64,000 nucleotides of DNA. It comes from Pseudomonas brassicacearum (lineage in GTDB: Bacteria > Pseudomonadota > Gammaproteobacteria > Pseudomonadales > Pseudomonadaceae). Of the stretch, positions 54,920 through 62,763 are shown piece after piece (within the stretch, counting starts at the first letter, position 1; the number at the start of each line of letters is the position of its first letter). Location: NCBI RefSeq assembly GCF_003732265.1, contig NZ_MOBK01000001.1, positions 248,001 to 312,000 of the forward strand. The letters run 5' to 3'. The notes beneath the pieces are model-generated. The model saw nothing but the letters and a program-made list of their open reading frames with translations. It was not told where the DNA came from and did no database searches. The translations under genes were made by a program, and so were the position numbers.

Positions 54920-56230
54920 ATGTCACAGAGCGCCGCCGCTACCCAGGCCATCGTTGACGAGAAGAACGCCGTCTACAAACGCATTACCCTGCGTTTGATC
55001 CCCTTCATCTTCATCTGCTACCTATTCAACTACCTCGACCGGGTGAACGTTGGATTTGCCAAACTGCAGATGCTCGACGCCCTGAAATTCAGCGAAACCG
55101 TGTACGGCCTCGGTGCCGGGATATTCTTTATCGGCTACGTGCTGTGCGGCGTGCCGAGCAACCTGGCCCTGACCAAATTCGGCCCACGGCGCTGGATCGC
55201 GCTGATGATGATCGTCTGGGGCACCCTCTCGACGTGCCTGCTGTTCGTCACCACCCCGACCGAGTTCTACACCTTGCGCCTGTTCACCGGCGCGGCTGAA
55301 GCCGGGTTCTTCCCGGGCGTGGTGCTGTATCTCTCGCAATGGTTCCCGACCTTCCGCCGTGGCCGCATCATGGCGCTGTTCATGTCGGCGATCCCGGTGT
55401 CCGGCCTGCTCGGCAGCCCGTTCTCTGGCTGGATCCTCAATCACTTTGGCGCAGGCCAGGGTGGCTTGGCCGGCTGGCAGTGGATGTTCCTGCTGCAAGG
55501 CATTCCGACTGTCATCCTTGGCGCCCTCGCCTATTTCCTGCTGAGTGACAGCTACGCCAACGCCAAATGGCTGACCCCGTTCGAGCGTTCGGTACTGGAA
55601 GCGGATCACGCGGAAGACCTGGCCAACAAGCCAAAAACCACCACTGATTCGTTGCTGGCGGTGTTCAAGAACCCGGCGATCTGGGCGTTCGGTTTGATCT
55701 ACTTCTGCATCCAGAGCGGTGTGTACGCGATCAACTTCTGGCTGCCGTCGATCATCAAGAACCTGGGCTTCAGCGATAACCTGGTGATTGGCTGGTTGAG
55801 TGCGATTCCGTATCTGCTGGCGGCGGTGTTCATGTTGCTGGTCGGTCGCTCGGCAGACCTGCGCAAGGAACGCCGGTGGCATTTGGTGGTGCCGATGTTG
55901 ATGGGCGCGGTGGGGCTGCTGATCGCGGTGAACTTCGCGACCACGCCGGCGATTGCGATCCTCGGCCTGACCATCGCCACCATGGGCGCCCTCACCGGCC
56001 TGCCAATGTTCTGGCCGGTGCCGACGGCACTGCTGAGCGCGGGTGCGGCGGCGGGTGGTTTGGCGTTGATCAACTCGATGGGGCAGATGGCGGGTTTCTT
56101 GAGCCCGTACCTGGTGGGTTGGGTCAAGGACAGCACCGGCTCGACCGATGCGGCGCTGTATCTGCTGGCGGGTGTGATTGTGTGTGGCAGCTTGCTGGCG
56201 CTGCGGATGACGCGGACGTTGCGGGTATAA
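54920..56230 (+). CDS. MFS anion:cation symporter, sugar acid or glycerate
   Basis: A 436-aa, 12-helix MFS permease of the ACS family (GudP/GarP/ExuT-like), with YLFNYLDRVNVGFAKLQM in helix 1 and GAAEAGFFPGVVLYLSQWFP in helices 4-5. Divergent from the CdaR-like regulator. ATG 54920 is the start; upstream codons to 54773 run through the promoter region. The substrate is inferred from context only, as glycerate or an aldarate. Confidence 0.85.
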   Translation: MSQSAAATQAIVDEKNAVYKRITLRLIPFIFICYLFNYLDRVNVGFAKLQMLDALKFSETVYGLGAGIFFIGYVLCGVPSNLALTKFGPRRWIALMMIVWGTLSTCLLFVTTPTEFYTLRLFTGAAEAGFFPGVVLYLSQWFPTFRRGRIMALFMSAIPVSGLLGSPFSGWILNHFGAGQGGLAGWQWMFLLQGIPTVILGALAYFLLSDSYANAKWLTPFERSVLEADHAEDLANKPKTTTDSLLAVFKNPAIWAFGLIYFCIQSGVYAINFWLPSIIKNLGFSDNLVIGWLSAIPYLLAAVFMLLVGRSADLRKERRWHLVVPMLMGAVGLLIAVNFATTPAIAILGLTIATMGALTGLPMFWPVPTALLSAGAAAGGLALINSMGQMAGFLSPYLVGWVKDSTGSTDAALYLLAGVIVCGSLLALRMTRTLRV

Positions 56231-56249
56231 GCCTTTTTCACCCCTACAA

Positions 56250-56273
56250 AAAACGGCCCTTTCGGGCCGTTTT
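56250..56273 (+). terminator. terminator after the MFS gene
   Basis: AAAACGGCCC and GGGCCGTTTT pair around TTTC. It is a strong GC stem followed by T-rich sequence, 20 nt after the stop. Confidence 0.9.
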
Positions 56274-56297
56274 CTGTTTCTGGCTCAGACCTGCTTT

Positions 56298-56327
56298 TGT
56301 GGCGAGGGAGCTTGCTCCCTCGCCACA
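56298..56327. repeat. compact palindrome, GGCGAGGGAGC type
   Basis: TGTGGCGAGGGAGC, TT, then the exact complement: 14-bp perfect arms. A solo member of the family seen at 26715 and 52034, located between convergent genes. Confidence 0.9.
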
Positions 56328-56338
56328 GGGGTTGTGTT

Positions 56339-56704
56339 TTAGCTATGCGGATCGACGTTGTCGAGCATCCGGTTCACCGCCAGTTCACCCAGCATCACGG
56401 AGTTTTGGATACCGAGCAGCGTGTGGCGCTGTGTGCCGTTCAGTTGCCCGGCGAAATCACTCAACATCACACTCGCTGACGCCAACGTTTCACAGGCGTT
56501 GACCAGCAGGGTTTCGTGATCGGTATCGGGGCCGATGGAATAGATGGTGCTGGGTTTGCGTGGGGTGTCTTTGGGGATGACCGGTTTGAGGTAGTAATCG
56601 AGAGCGCGGTCGGCGGCGGTGTTGAGTTTTTTGGGATTGGTGGATTCGTAGGGGGAAACGTCGTCGGTGTCGGTTTCTGGTGGGTTGGGTGTGATCTTGA
56701 ACAT
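56339..56704 (-). CDS. DUF6124 family protein
   Basis: A 121-aa protein of a Pseudomonas-specific family; the MFKITPNPP start, SPYESTNPKKLNTAADRALDYYLKP and the C-terminal helix pair (ETLLVNACETLASASVMLSDFA, QRHTLLGIQNSVMLGELAVNR) are typical. Function unknown, apparently cytoplasmic and helical. GGAG lies 8 nt before the ATG. Its leader region on this strand passes through the structured element at 56746-56836. Confidence 0.82.
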   Translation of the reverse strand: MFKITPNPPETDTDDVSPYESTNPKKLNTAADRALDYYLKPVIPKDTPRKPSTIYSIGPDTDHETLLVNACETLASASVMLSDFAGQLNGTQRHTLLGIQNSVMLGELAVNRMLDNVDPHS

Positions 56705-56745
56705 AGATGTAACTCCAAATCAGAAAATAGGAGCCATCACTCTCG

Positions 56746-56836
56746 CTACCAAACGAAGAGGTGGTGGCCATACGAAGGTTGGTAGACCGGTGACTTGGAA
56801 ACCGGCGCGCTCGAAAGCGCCCTGCGCATGGCCACC
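56746..56836. other. structured element, candidate RNA or leader
   Basis: GGTGGCCAT (56763-56771) pairs perfectly with ATGGCCACC (56828-56836). Inside are the hairpins ACCGG/CCGG-type (about 56786-56805) and GGCGC/GCGCC (about 56803-56821). A competing pair, CTACCAA (56746-56752) with TTGGTAG (56779-56785), would break the first fold. Two exclusive folds in the leader of the DUF6124 gene suggest a regulatory RNA or a protein-bound DNA element. The strand is undecided. Confidence 0.45.
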
Positions 56837-57007
56837 ATAAAGACACAGACCGCAGGGGCTGTATCAGGTGTGCTATGCACTAAGTCAACCGGGCTACCAA
56901 ACCCGATCGCTGTTTTTCAGCGACGAGCAAACGATAGAGCCCAGCCCCAAGGCGCACAAGCCGGCGGATTCTGGCGCAGTCGTAGGCAACGGCGCAAGGT
57001 TATGTAG
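56828..57007 (+). CDS. possible 59-codon ORF, weak
   Basis: ATG 56828 lies inside the right arm of the structured element. The product would be 59 aa and very basic at its end (FWRSRRQRRKVM). No ribosome site and no known family. It may be a small protein or an accident of a conserved non-coding element. Confidence 0.25.
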   Translation: MATIKTQTAGAVSGVLCTKSTGLPNPIAVFQRRANDRAQPQGAQAGGFWRSRRQRRKVM

Positions 57008-57150
57008 CCTCCAGCCCCATCCATCCCGAACGTTTAAACAATACTGTTTATTGCCACACTCCTACACGGGGTCCGCACATTCCGATTGCTCCCGGCAACG
57101 GTTCTGGTATTTGATTGAGGCCTTTCTCCCACCGGTAAAAGGATTTCCTC
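56837..57150. other. remainder of a 446-nt gap
   Basis: Apart from the weak ORF it contains GCTGTTTTTCAGC-type hairpins (near 56909-56922) and the dyad at 57035-57050. No supported gene. Confidence 0.5.
57035..57050 (+). promoter_or_regulatory. dyad TAAACA-N4-TGTTTA upstream of the aldo/keto reductase
   Basis: TAAACAATACTGTTTA has perfect 6-bp arms and lies 100 nt before the reductase ATG. Candidate repressor or activator site; the regulator is unknown. Confidence 0.4.
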
Positions 57151-58164
57151 ATGAGCTATCGCACGCTGGGTCATTCGGGTTTACAGGTCTCTACCCTGAC
57201 CCTGGGCACGATGATGTTCGGCGAACAGACCAGCACCGAAGACTCCCTGCGGATCATCGACAAGGCCTGGGACCAGGGCATCAATTTCATCGACACCGCC
57301 GACGTTTACACCGGCGGGCGTTCCGAAGAGATCGTCGGCGAAGCGATAGCCGGCAATCGCCATGAATGGGTGCTGGCGACCAAGGTCGGCTTCGGCCCGG
57401 TGGACGGTGTGCCGAACCGCAGCGGCTTGAGCCGCAAACACTTGTTCAACGGCATCGACGCCAGCCTGACCCGCTTGGGCACCGACTACCTCGACATCTA
57501 TTACCTGCACCGCGAAGACCACAACACGCCGCTGGAAGTGACCGTGTCGGCGATGGGCGATCTGATTCGTCAGGGCAAGGTTCGTTATTGGGGCTTGTCC
57601 AACTACCGTGGCTGGCGCATTGCCGAGGTGATCCGTGTGGCCGATCAACTGGGCGTCGACCGGCCGGTGATCAGCCAGCCGCTGTACAACATCGTCAACC
57701 GTCAGGCCGAGACTGAACAAATCACCGCCGCACACAATTATGGCCTCGGCGTGGTGCCTTACAGCCCGTTGGCGCGGGGTGTGCTCAGCGGCAAATATGC
57801 GCCGAATGTGAAGCCAGACGCCAACAGCCGCGCCGGGCGTGCAGACAAACGCATTCTGGAAACCGAATGGCGGGTTGAGTCGTTGCGCATTGCCCAGCAG
57901 ATTCAGCAGTACACGCAGGAACGTGGCGTGGGGATTGTCGAGTTTGCGATTGCCTGGGTGCTGAACAACGACGCCGTCACATCGGCCATTGTCGGGCCGC
58001 GCACCGAGGAACAATGGGACGCGTACACCAAGGCGCTGGCGGTGAAGATTACGGCGGAGGATGAAGCGTTTATCGATTCGCTGGTGGTGCCGGGGCATTC
58101 GTCGACGCCTGGGTTCAATGACGTGAGCCATTTTGTGTCTGGCCGTAAACCCCGCACAGCTTGA
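57151..58164 (+). CDS. aldo/keto reductase
   Basis: A 337-aa TIM-barrel oxidoreductase that uses NADPH to reduce aldehydes or ketones. The catalytic tetrad is complete: Asp48, Tyr53 (DTADVYTGG), Lys78 (LATKVGFG) and His120 (YYLHRED). Late residues IVGPRTEEQWDAY form the NADP-binding loop. It belongs to the bacterial AKR group related to YajO/YghZ; the substrate is unknown. AAAAGGA is at good distance from the ATG. Confidence 0.88.
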   Translation: MSYRTLGHSGLQVSTLTLGTMMFGEQTSTEDSLRIIDKAWDQGINFIDTADVYTGGRSEEIVGEAIAGNRHEWVLATKVGFGPVDGVPNRSGLSRKHLFNGIDASLTRLGTDYLDIYYLHREDHNTPLEVTVSAMGDLIRQGKVRYWGLSNYRGWRIAEVIRVADQLGVDRPVISQPLYNIVNRQAETEQITAAHNYGLGVVPYSPLARGVLSGKYAPNVKPDANSRAGRADKRILETEWRVESLRIAQQIQQYTQERGVGIVEFAIAWVLNNDAVTSAIVGPRTEEQWDAYTKALAVKITAEDEAFIDSLVVPGHSSTPGFNDVSHFVSGRKPRTA

Positions 58165-58168
58165 GATC

Positions 58169-58330
58169 TTTCGCGAGCAGGCTCGCTCCCACAGGGGGAT
58201 CTCCATTGAACACAGACCTTGTGAACACTGGAGATCAAATGTAGGAGCGAGCCTGCTCGCGATGGCGTCTTAAACTCAACATCAATGTTGACTGATAGAT
58301 AGCTATCGCGAGCAGGCTCACTCCTACAGT
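58169..58330. repeat. three REPs (one solo plus a REPIN)
   Basis: REP cores at about 58169-58193, 58239-58264 and 58302-58329. The last two form a REPIN whose spacer CTCAACATCAATGTTGACTG recurs at 59319-59409 on the other side of the next gene. Confidence 0.88.
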
Positions 58331-58418
58331 TTGACCGTGTTGATCGAACGGACAATATTTGATACGAAAACCACGTATCCTCTGCGCCCCGTTTCACCTT
58401 CAACCTCGCGAGGGCAGT

Positions 58419-59300
58419 TTGTCTAAAGGTATCGCTTTATCGGTTTCGGCCTCAGTGCTGTTTGCCGTCATGTACTACTACACGTCGTTGCTCACGCCCT
58501 TGAGCGGCGTGGAAATTTTCGGCTGGCGCATGCTGCTGACCGTGCCCTGCATGACCGTGTTCATGGTGGTGTCCGGCGAGTGGACGCGGGTGGTCGAGAT
58601 TGTCCGGCGCGCCACGGCGAATCCAAAATTGATCGCCGCCCTGATCGCCTCCTCGGCCCTGCTCGGTGTGCAACTCTGGCTGTTCATGTGGGCGCCGCTC
58701 AACGGCTACAGCCTGGACGTATCACTGGGGTATTTCCTGCTGCCACTGACGATGGTGCTGACCGGGCGAATCGCCTACGGAGAACGCCTGTCCTATCTGC
58801 AAAAAATCGCCGTGGTGCTGGCCTGCCTCGGCGTGCTCAATGAGGTGTATCAGGTCGGTGGTTTTTCCTGGGCGACCTTGCTGGTGTGCATTGGCTATCC
58901 GACCTATTTCATCGTGCGCAAGCGCCTGGCCTCGGACAACCTCGGCGGCCTGTGGCTGGACATGGCGTTGACGCTGCCGGTGGCATTCTGGTTTGTGCAG
59001 AGTGGCGAGCAAGGCTTCGGCGTGTTCGATCAACACCCATGGCTGTCGCTGTTGATCCCGATGCTCGGGGTGATCAGCGCGTCGGCGTTGGTGGTCTACA
59101 TCATCGCCAGCCGCTTGTTGCCGTTCAGTCTTTTCGGGTTGTTGAGTTACGTCGAGCCGGTGCTGCTGCTGGGCGTGGCGTTGCTGCTTGGGGAAAGCAT
59201 CAAGCCTGGGGAATGGTTGACCTATATTCCGATCTGGCTCGCGGTGGTGGTGCTGGTGTTCGAAGGCTTCAAGCATTTGGTGCGACAGCGCAGACCTTAA
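58419..59300 (+). CDS. rarD: RarD-like EamA transporter
   Basis: A 293-aa membrane protein with ten hydrophobic segments. VLFAVMYYYTSLLTPLSGVEIFGWRML is the RarD N-terminal signature. RarD is linked to chloramphenicol resistance, but its natural substrate is unknown. Start is TTG 58419 (MSKGIALS) with GAGGG just upstream, which matches family length; codons further up to 58359 are not conserved-looking. Flanked on both sides by the same REPIN type. Confidence 0.85.
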   Translation: MSKGIALSVSASVLFAVMYYYTSLLTPLSGVEIFGWRMLLTVPCMTVFMVVSGEWTRVVEIVRRATANPKLIAALIASSALLGVQLWLFMWAPLNGYSLDVSLGYFLLPLTMVLTGRIAYGERLSYLQKIAVVLACLGVLNEVYQVGGFSWATLLVCIGYPTYFIVRKRLASDNLGGLWLDMALTLPVAFWFVQSGEQGFGVFDQHPWLSLLIPMLGVISASALVVYIIASRLLPFSLFGLLSYVEPVLLLGVALLLGESIKPGEWLTYIPIWLAVVVLVFEGFKHLVRQRRP

Positions 59301-59318
59301 GCCCTACCCAAAAACAAA

Positions 59319-59409
59319 TGTAGGAGTGAGCCTGCTCGCGATAGCGTCTTCAAATTCAACATCAATGTTGACTGAAAAACAGCTATCGCGAGCAGGCTCA
59401 CTCCTACAA
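59319..59409. repeat. REPIN after rarD
   Basis: Near-duplicate of the REPIN at 58239-58329, with the same REP variant and the spacer TTCAACATCAATGTTGACTG. It lies between convergent rarD and hpd. Confidence 0.9.
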
Positions 59410-59427
59410 GTTTAGCGGTGTGGCGGG

Positions 59428-60504
59428 TTACTCGGTCGCGAGCACGCCACGACGAACCTGATCACGTTCGATCGATTCAAACAGCGCCTTGAAGTTGCCT
59501 TCGCCGAAACCATCGTCGCCTTTACGCTGGATGAATTCGAAGAACACCGGCCCCATCAGGGTTTCCGAGAAGATCTGCAACAGCAGGCGCTTGTCGCCCG
59601 ACTCGGACGAACCGTCCAGCAGAATCCCGCGCGCTTGCAGTTGATCAACCGGCTCGCCGTGGTTCGGCAAACGGCCTTCGAGCATTTCGTAATAGGTTTC
59701 CGGTGGCGCGGTCATGAAGCGCATGCCGATGCTTTTCAGGTGATCCCAGGTCTTGAGCAGGTCATCGGTCAGGAATGCAACGTGCTGGATGCCCTCGCCG
59801 TTGAACTGCATCAGGAACTCTTCGATCTGCCCGGCGCCCTTGGACGATTCTTCGTTCAGCGGTATTTTGATCATGCCGTCCGGCGCGGTCATGGCCTTGG
59901 AGGTCAGGCCGGTGTATTCGCCCTTGATGTCGAAGTAGCGAATTTCGCGGAAGTTGAACAGCTTCTCGTAGAAGTTGGCCCAGTAGGCCATGCGACCGCG
60001 ATACACGTTGTGGGTCAAGTGGTCGATGATTTTCAGGCCGGCACCGACCGGGTTGCGGTCCACCCCTTCGATGAACACGAAGTCGATGTCATAGATCGAG
60101 CTGCCTTCACCGAAACGGTCGATCAGGTACAGCGGCGCGCCGCCGATGCCCTTGATCGCCGGCAGGTTCAGTTCCATCGGACCGGTTTCGATGTGGATCG
60201 GCTGGGCGCCGATTTCCAGTGCGCGCTTGTAGGCGAGCTGCGAATCCTTGACGCGGAACGCCATGCCGCACACCGACGGGCCGTGCTCGGCCGCGAAGTA
60301 CGAAGCAACGCTGTGCGGTTCGTTGTTGAGGATCAGGTTGATCGCGCCCTGGCGATAGAGGTGCACGTCTTTGGAACGGTGGGTCGCCACCTTGGTGAAG
60401 CCCATGATCTCGAAGATCGGCTCCAGGGTGTTCGGGGTTGGCGATGCGAATTCGATGAACTCAAAGCCCATCAGGCCCATTGGGTTTTCGTATAAATCTG
60501 CCAT
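59428..60504 (-). CDS. hpd: 4-hydroxyphenylpyruvate dioxygenase
   Basis: A 358-aa non-haem iron dioxygenase of two VOC modules. The iron ligands are His162 (IDHLTHNV), His241 ([10 protein letters not shown]) and Glu323 ([19 protein letters not shown]). It turns 4-hydroxyphenylpyruvate into homogentisate in tyrosine degradation and pyomelanin formation. The sequence is very close to the classic P. fluorescens enzyme as I remember it. Monocistronic; the upstream region holds TTAACAGTTAA (60531-60541), a possible operator. Confidence 0.96.
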   Translation of the reverse strand: MADLYENPMGLMGFEFIEFASPTPNTLEPIFEIMGFTKVATHRSKDVHLYRQGAINLILNNEPHSVASYFAAEHGPSVCGMAFRVKDSQLAYKRALEIGAQPIHIETGPMELNLPAIKGIGGAPLYLIDRFGEGSSIYDIDFVFIEGVDRNPVGAGLKIIDHLTHNVYRGRMAYWANFYEKLFNFREIRYFDIKGEYTGLTSKAMTAPDGMIKIPLNEESSKGAGQIEEFLMQFNGEGIQHVAFLTDDLLKTWDHLKSIGMRFMTAPPETYYEMLEGRLPNHGEPVDQLQARGILLDGSSESGDKRLLLQIFSETLMGPVFFEFIQRKGDDGFGEGNFKALFESIERDQVRRGVLATE

Positions 60505-60777
60505 TTTGGCGCCTCATCATGCTTTTAGAATTAACAGTTAAAAAGTGTTAGTTGCTAGCAATGCTGAGACCGGCGGGTGGCGCACAGGAGATGCCCCGCA
60601 CGCTGCGGGCGAGGAAGTCACCGTAGATCAATTGAAACCCAAAACTCTTCATTGTTGACCCAAGGCTCTTGCGGGCGAGGCTTCTGCTGCCAGAAGACGT
60701 TTATTATTGTATGCGTAACCCGATTCTACACAGCGTAAATCGGTTTGTCCGCCTTCTGTATCAAATCCCCTTTTCCC

Positions 60778-61692
60778 CTACTCGCGCAAGGGGTTATTAC
60801 AGAGGAAAATCCCCGCCAGAATCAGCACGCCGCCAAGGCACATCGCCAGGCTCAACGGCTCACCCAGCAACAGTGCGCCGAGGATGACGGCGGTCAGCGG
60901 GTTCAGGGCAATGAACACCCCGGAACGCGTCGCGCCGATCTGACGGATGCCGTCGTAATAACCGATGTAGGCCAGCGCCGAACCCAATACGCCGAGGTAC
61001 ATCAGGCTCAACCATTGTTGCGGACCGAGGCTGATCACTGCGCTGACACTCAGTTCACCGCGCACGGCACTGGTCGCCCAGAGCATCGCGGTGCCCAGCA
61101 GAATCGAATACGTCACCGTCTGCACCGGCCCCAAGGACTGATTCAGCTCTTTGGAAAACAGCGAATAAATCCCCCAGCCGAGCACGCAGCCGAAAATCAG
61201 CAGGTCACCGATCCAGGCATCGTCATTGCCGGCCAAAAGCTGCGGATTACGACTGGCAATCACCACACTCGCCCCGGCAATGCAGATCGCGATGCCGAAG
61301 ACTTTCGCCCGGCTCAAGCACTCCTTGAAGATCAACCATGAGGCGAGGCCGATCACCGCCGGGTTCAGCGCAACGATCAACGAGGCTCGCGAGGCGTTGA
61401 TGTAATGCAGCCCATAAAAGAAGCACAGGTTATAGAAGAAGATCCCGAAGAACCCCAGCAGCGCCAATCGCAGCCATTGTTGCGGGTTCGGCCGGATCAA
61501 TGGGGTGCGGGTCAGCAGCAGGAACAGCAACAACGCCGCGCTGGCCAGCAAAAATCTGAGGCTGGCTGCGAACAGCGGACTGAGGCTGTCGACCAGAAAA
61601 CGTCCGGCAACGAATGTGCCGCCCCAGATCATGGTGACGGCGGCGAGTTTCAGATACACCGATGTGTGCGAAGTTGTTATTTGTGCAGACAT
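60778..61692 (-). CDS. DMT/EamA-family exporter
   Basis: A 304-aa protein with ten predicted helices in two EamA repeats (first WGGTFVAGRFLVDSLSPLFAA, second YLGVLGSALAYIGYYDGIRQIG). Probable metabolite exporter, substrate unknown. ATGs at 61698 and 61692 are both possible and neither has a clear ribosome site; I use 61692. Divergent from a LysR gene 84 nt away, which is its likely regulator. Confidence 0.85.
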   Translation of the reverse strand: MSAQITTSHTSVYLKLAAVTMIWGGTFVAGRFLVDSLSPLFAASLRFLLASAALLLFLLLTRTPLIRPNPQQWLRLALLGFFGIFFYNLCFFYGLHYINASRASLIVALNPAVIGLASWLIFKECLSRAKVFGIAICIAGASVVIASRNPQLLAGNDDAWIGDLLIFGCVLGWGIYSLFSKELNQSLGPVQTVTYSILLGTAMLWATSAVRGELSVSAVISLGPQQWLSLMYLGVLGSALAYIGYYDGIRQIGATRSGVFIALNPLTAVILGALLLGEPLSLAMCLGGVLILAGIFLCNNPLRE

Positions 61693-61732
61693 TGTCATGG
61701 AGAGGCAAAACCAGGCCAAGGAAGATGACGTA

Positions 61733-61747
61733 TCATTCGACTAATGA
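61733..61747. promoter_or_regulatory. candidate LysR-type operator
   Basis: TCATT-N5-AATGA is a 15-bp inverted repeat in the 83-nt divergent region between the exporter and LysR genes, the usual place for a LysR recognition site. Confidence 0.5.
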
Positions 61748-61775
61748 ACGATCATCGTAAAATGAGTAAAAGCTC

Positions 61776-62648
61776 ATGACCCTGACCCAACTCGAGATTT
61801 TCTCGCTGGTCGCTGAGCTGCGCGGTTTCACGGCGGCTGCCAACCGCCTGGGGATTTCCCAGTCAGCGGTGTCTCACGCGCTCAAGTCGCTGGAACAGGA
61901 ACTCGGTGTTGAACTGCTGCGGCGGCATCAGTCCCAGGTGGAACTGAGCGACATCGGCCAACAACTGTTATTGCGCGCCCGGGCGATGCTCGGGCTGGCC
62001 AACACCCTGCGCCAGGAAGCGGCCGATGCGCGCGGGATGAAACGCGGCACGTTGCGCATCGGCTCGTTTGGCCCGACCTCGTCGATCCGGCTGCTGCCGC
62101 TGATCCTGCAGCACTACCGCGCGGCGCATCCGGGCATTGAAGTCCACATCGACGAAGGCCCGGACCGCCAAGTGATTCAATGGCTTGAAGAACGGCGAAT
62201 CGACATCGGCTTTGTGGTGCTGCCTGAAGAACGCTTCGACACCTTCGCGCTGCTGGAAGACCAGATGGTCGCACTGCTTCCTGCCGATCACGCGTTGGCG
62301 GATCGTGACAATCTGAGTTTGAGCGATTTGTGCAACGACCCATTCGTACTGACTGAAGCAGGCTCATCGGAGCTGGTGTCGCGCCTGTTCAGCGCCGCTC
62401 GCCTGATACCGAACATCCGTTACCGCTGCTCACAATTGCTCAGCACGCTGGACACGGTCAGCCGCGGCGATGCGTTGACGGTCGTGGCTGAAAGTTCTCT
62501 GCCCGACAACATCAACAGTCGCTATGTGAAAAAACCACTGTCGCCCCCCGTGATTCGTCAGGTCGGGCTGGCCGTGCTGGACCAGCGTCAGGCGTCACCC
62601 GCCACGCTGGCCTTTATCAAACTGGCGCTCGAGCTAAACGCCCGTTGA
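61776..62648 (+). CDS. LysR-family regulator
   Basis: A 290-aa regulator with an N-terminal winged HTH (LEIFSLVAELRGFTAAANRLGISQSAVSHALKSLEQELG) and a C-terminal LysR-substrate domain (from about residue 88, GTLRIGSFGPTSSIRLLPLIL). CbsB/CynR-like in style; the effector is unknown. Divergent from the DMT exporter, so it probably activates that gene. Confidence 0.9.
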   Translation: MTLTQLEIFSLVAELRGFTAAANRLGISQSAVSHALKSLEQELGVELLRRHQSQVELSDIGQQLLLRARAMLGLANTLRQEAADARGMKRGTLRIGSFGPTSSIRLLPLILQHYRAAHPGIEVHIDEGPDRQVIQWLEERRIDIGFVVLPEERFDTFALLEDQMVALLPADHALADRDNLSLSDLCNDPFVLTEAGSSELVSRLFSAARLIPNIRYRCSQLLSTLDTVSRGDALTVVAESSLPDNINSRYVKKPLSPPVIRQVGLAVLDQRQASPATLAFIKLALELNAR

Positions 62649-62763
62649 GCGGCATAAGCGCCAAGGGCCGACTATCATGGCCACTACCTGAACTCTTTAT
62701 GGGAGGCGTGTTGTCGTCCTGCCCGAAGTTGAGAGCCCTGTTTTTGTGTAAGAGATTTCACGA

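Noticed and set aside
56763..56836. tRNA-like gene
   Set aside because: The closing stem and inner hairpins recall a cloverleaf, but there is no T-loop GTTCRA, no D-loop pattern and no anticodon arm of the right size.
56868..57365. 165-codon plus-strand ORF ahead of the aldo/keto reductase
   Set aside because: It runs into the reductase in another frame and has no ribosome site or family features.
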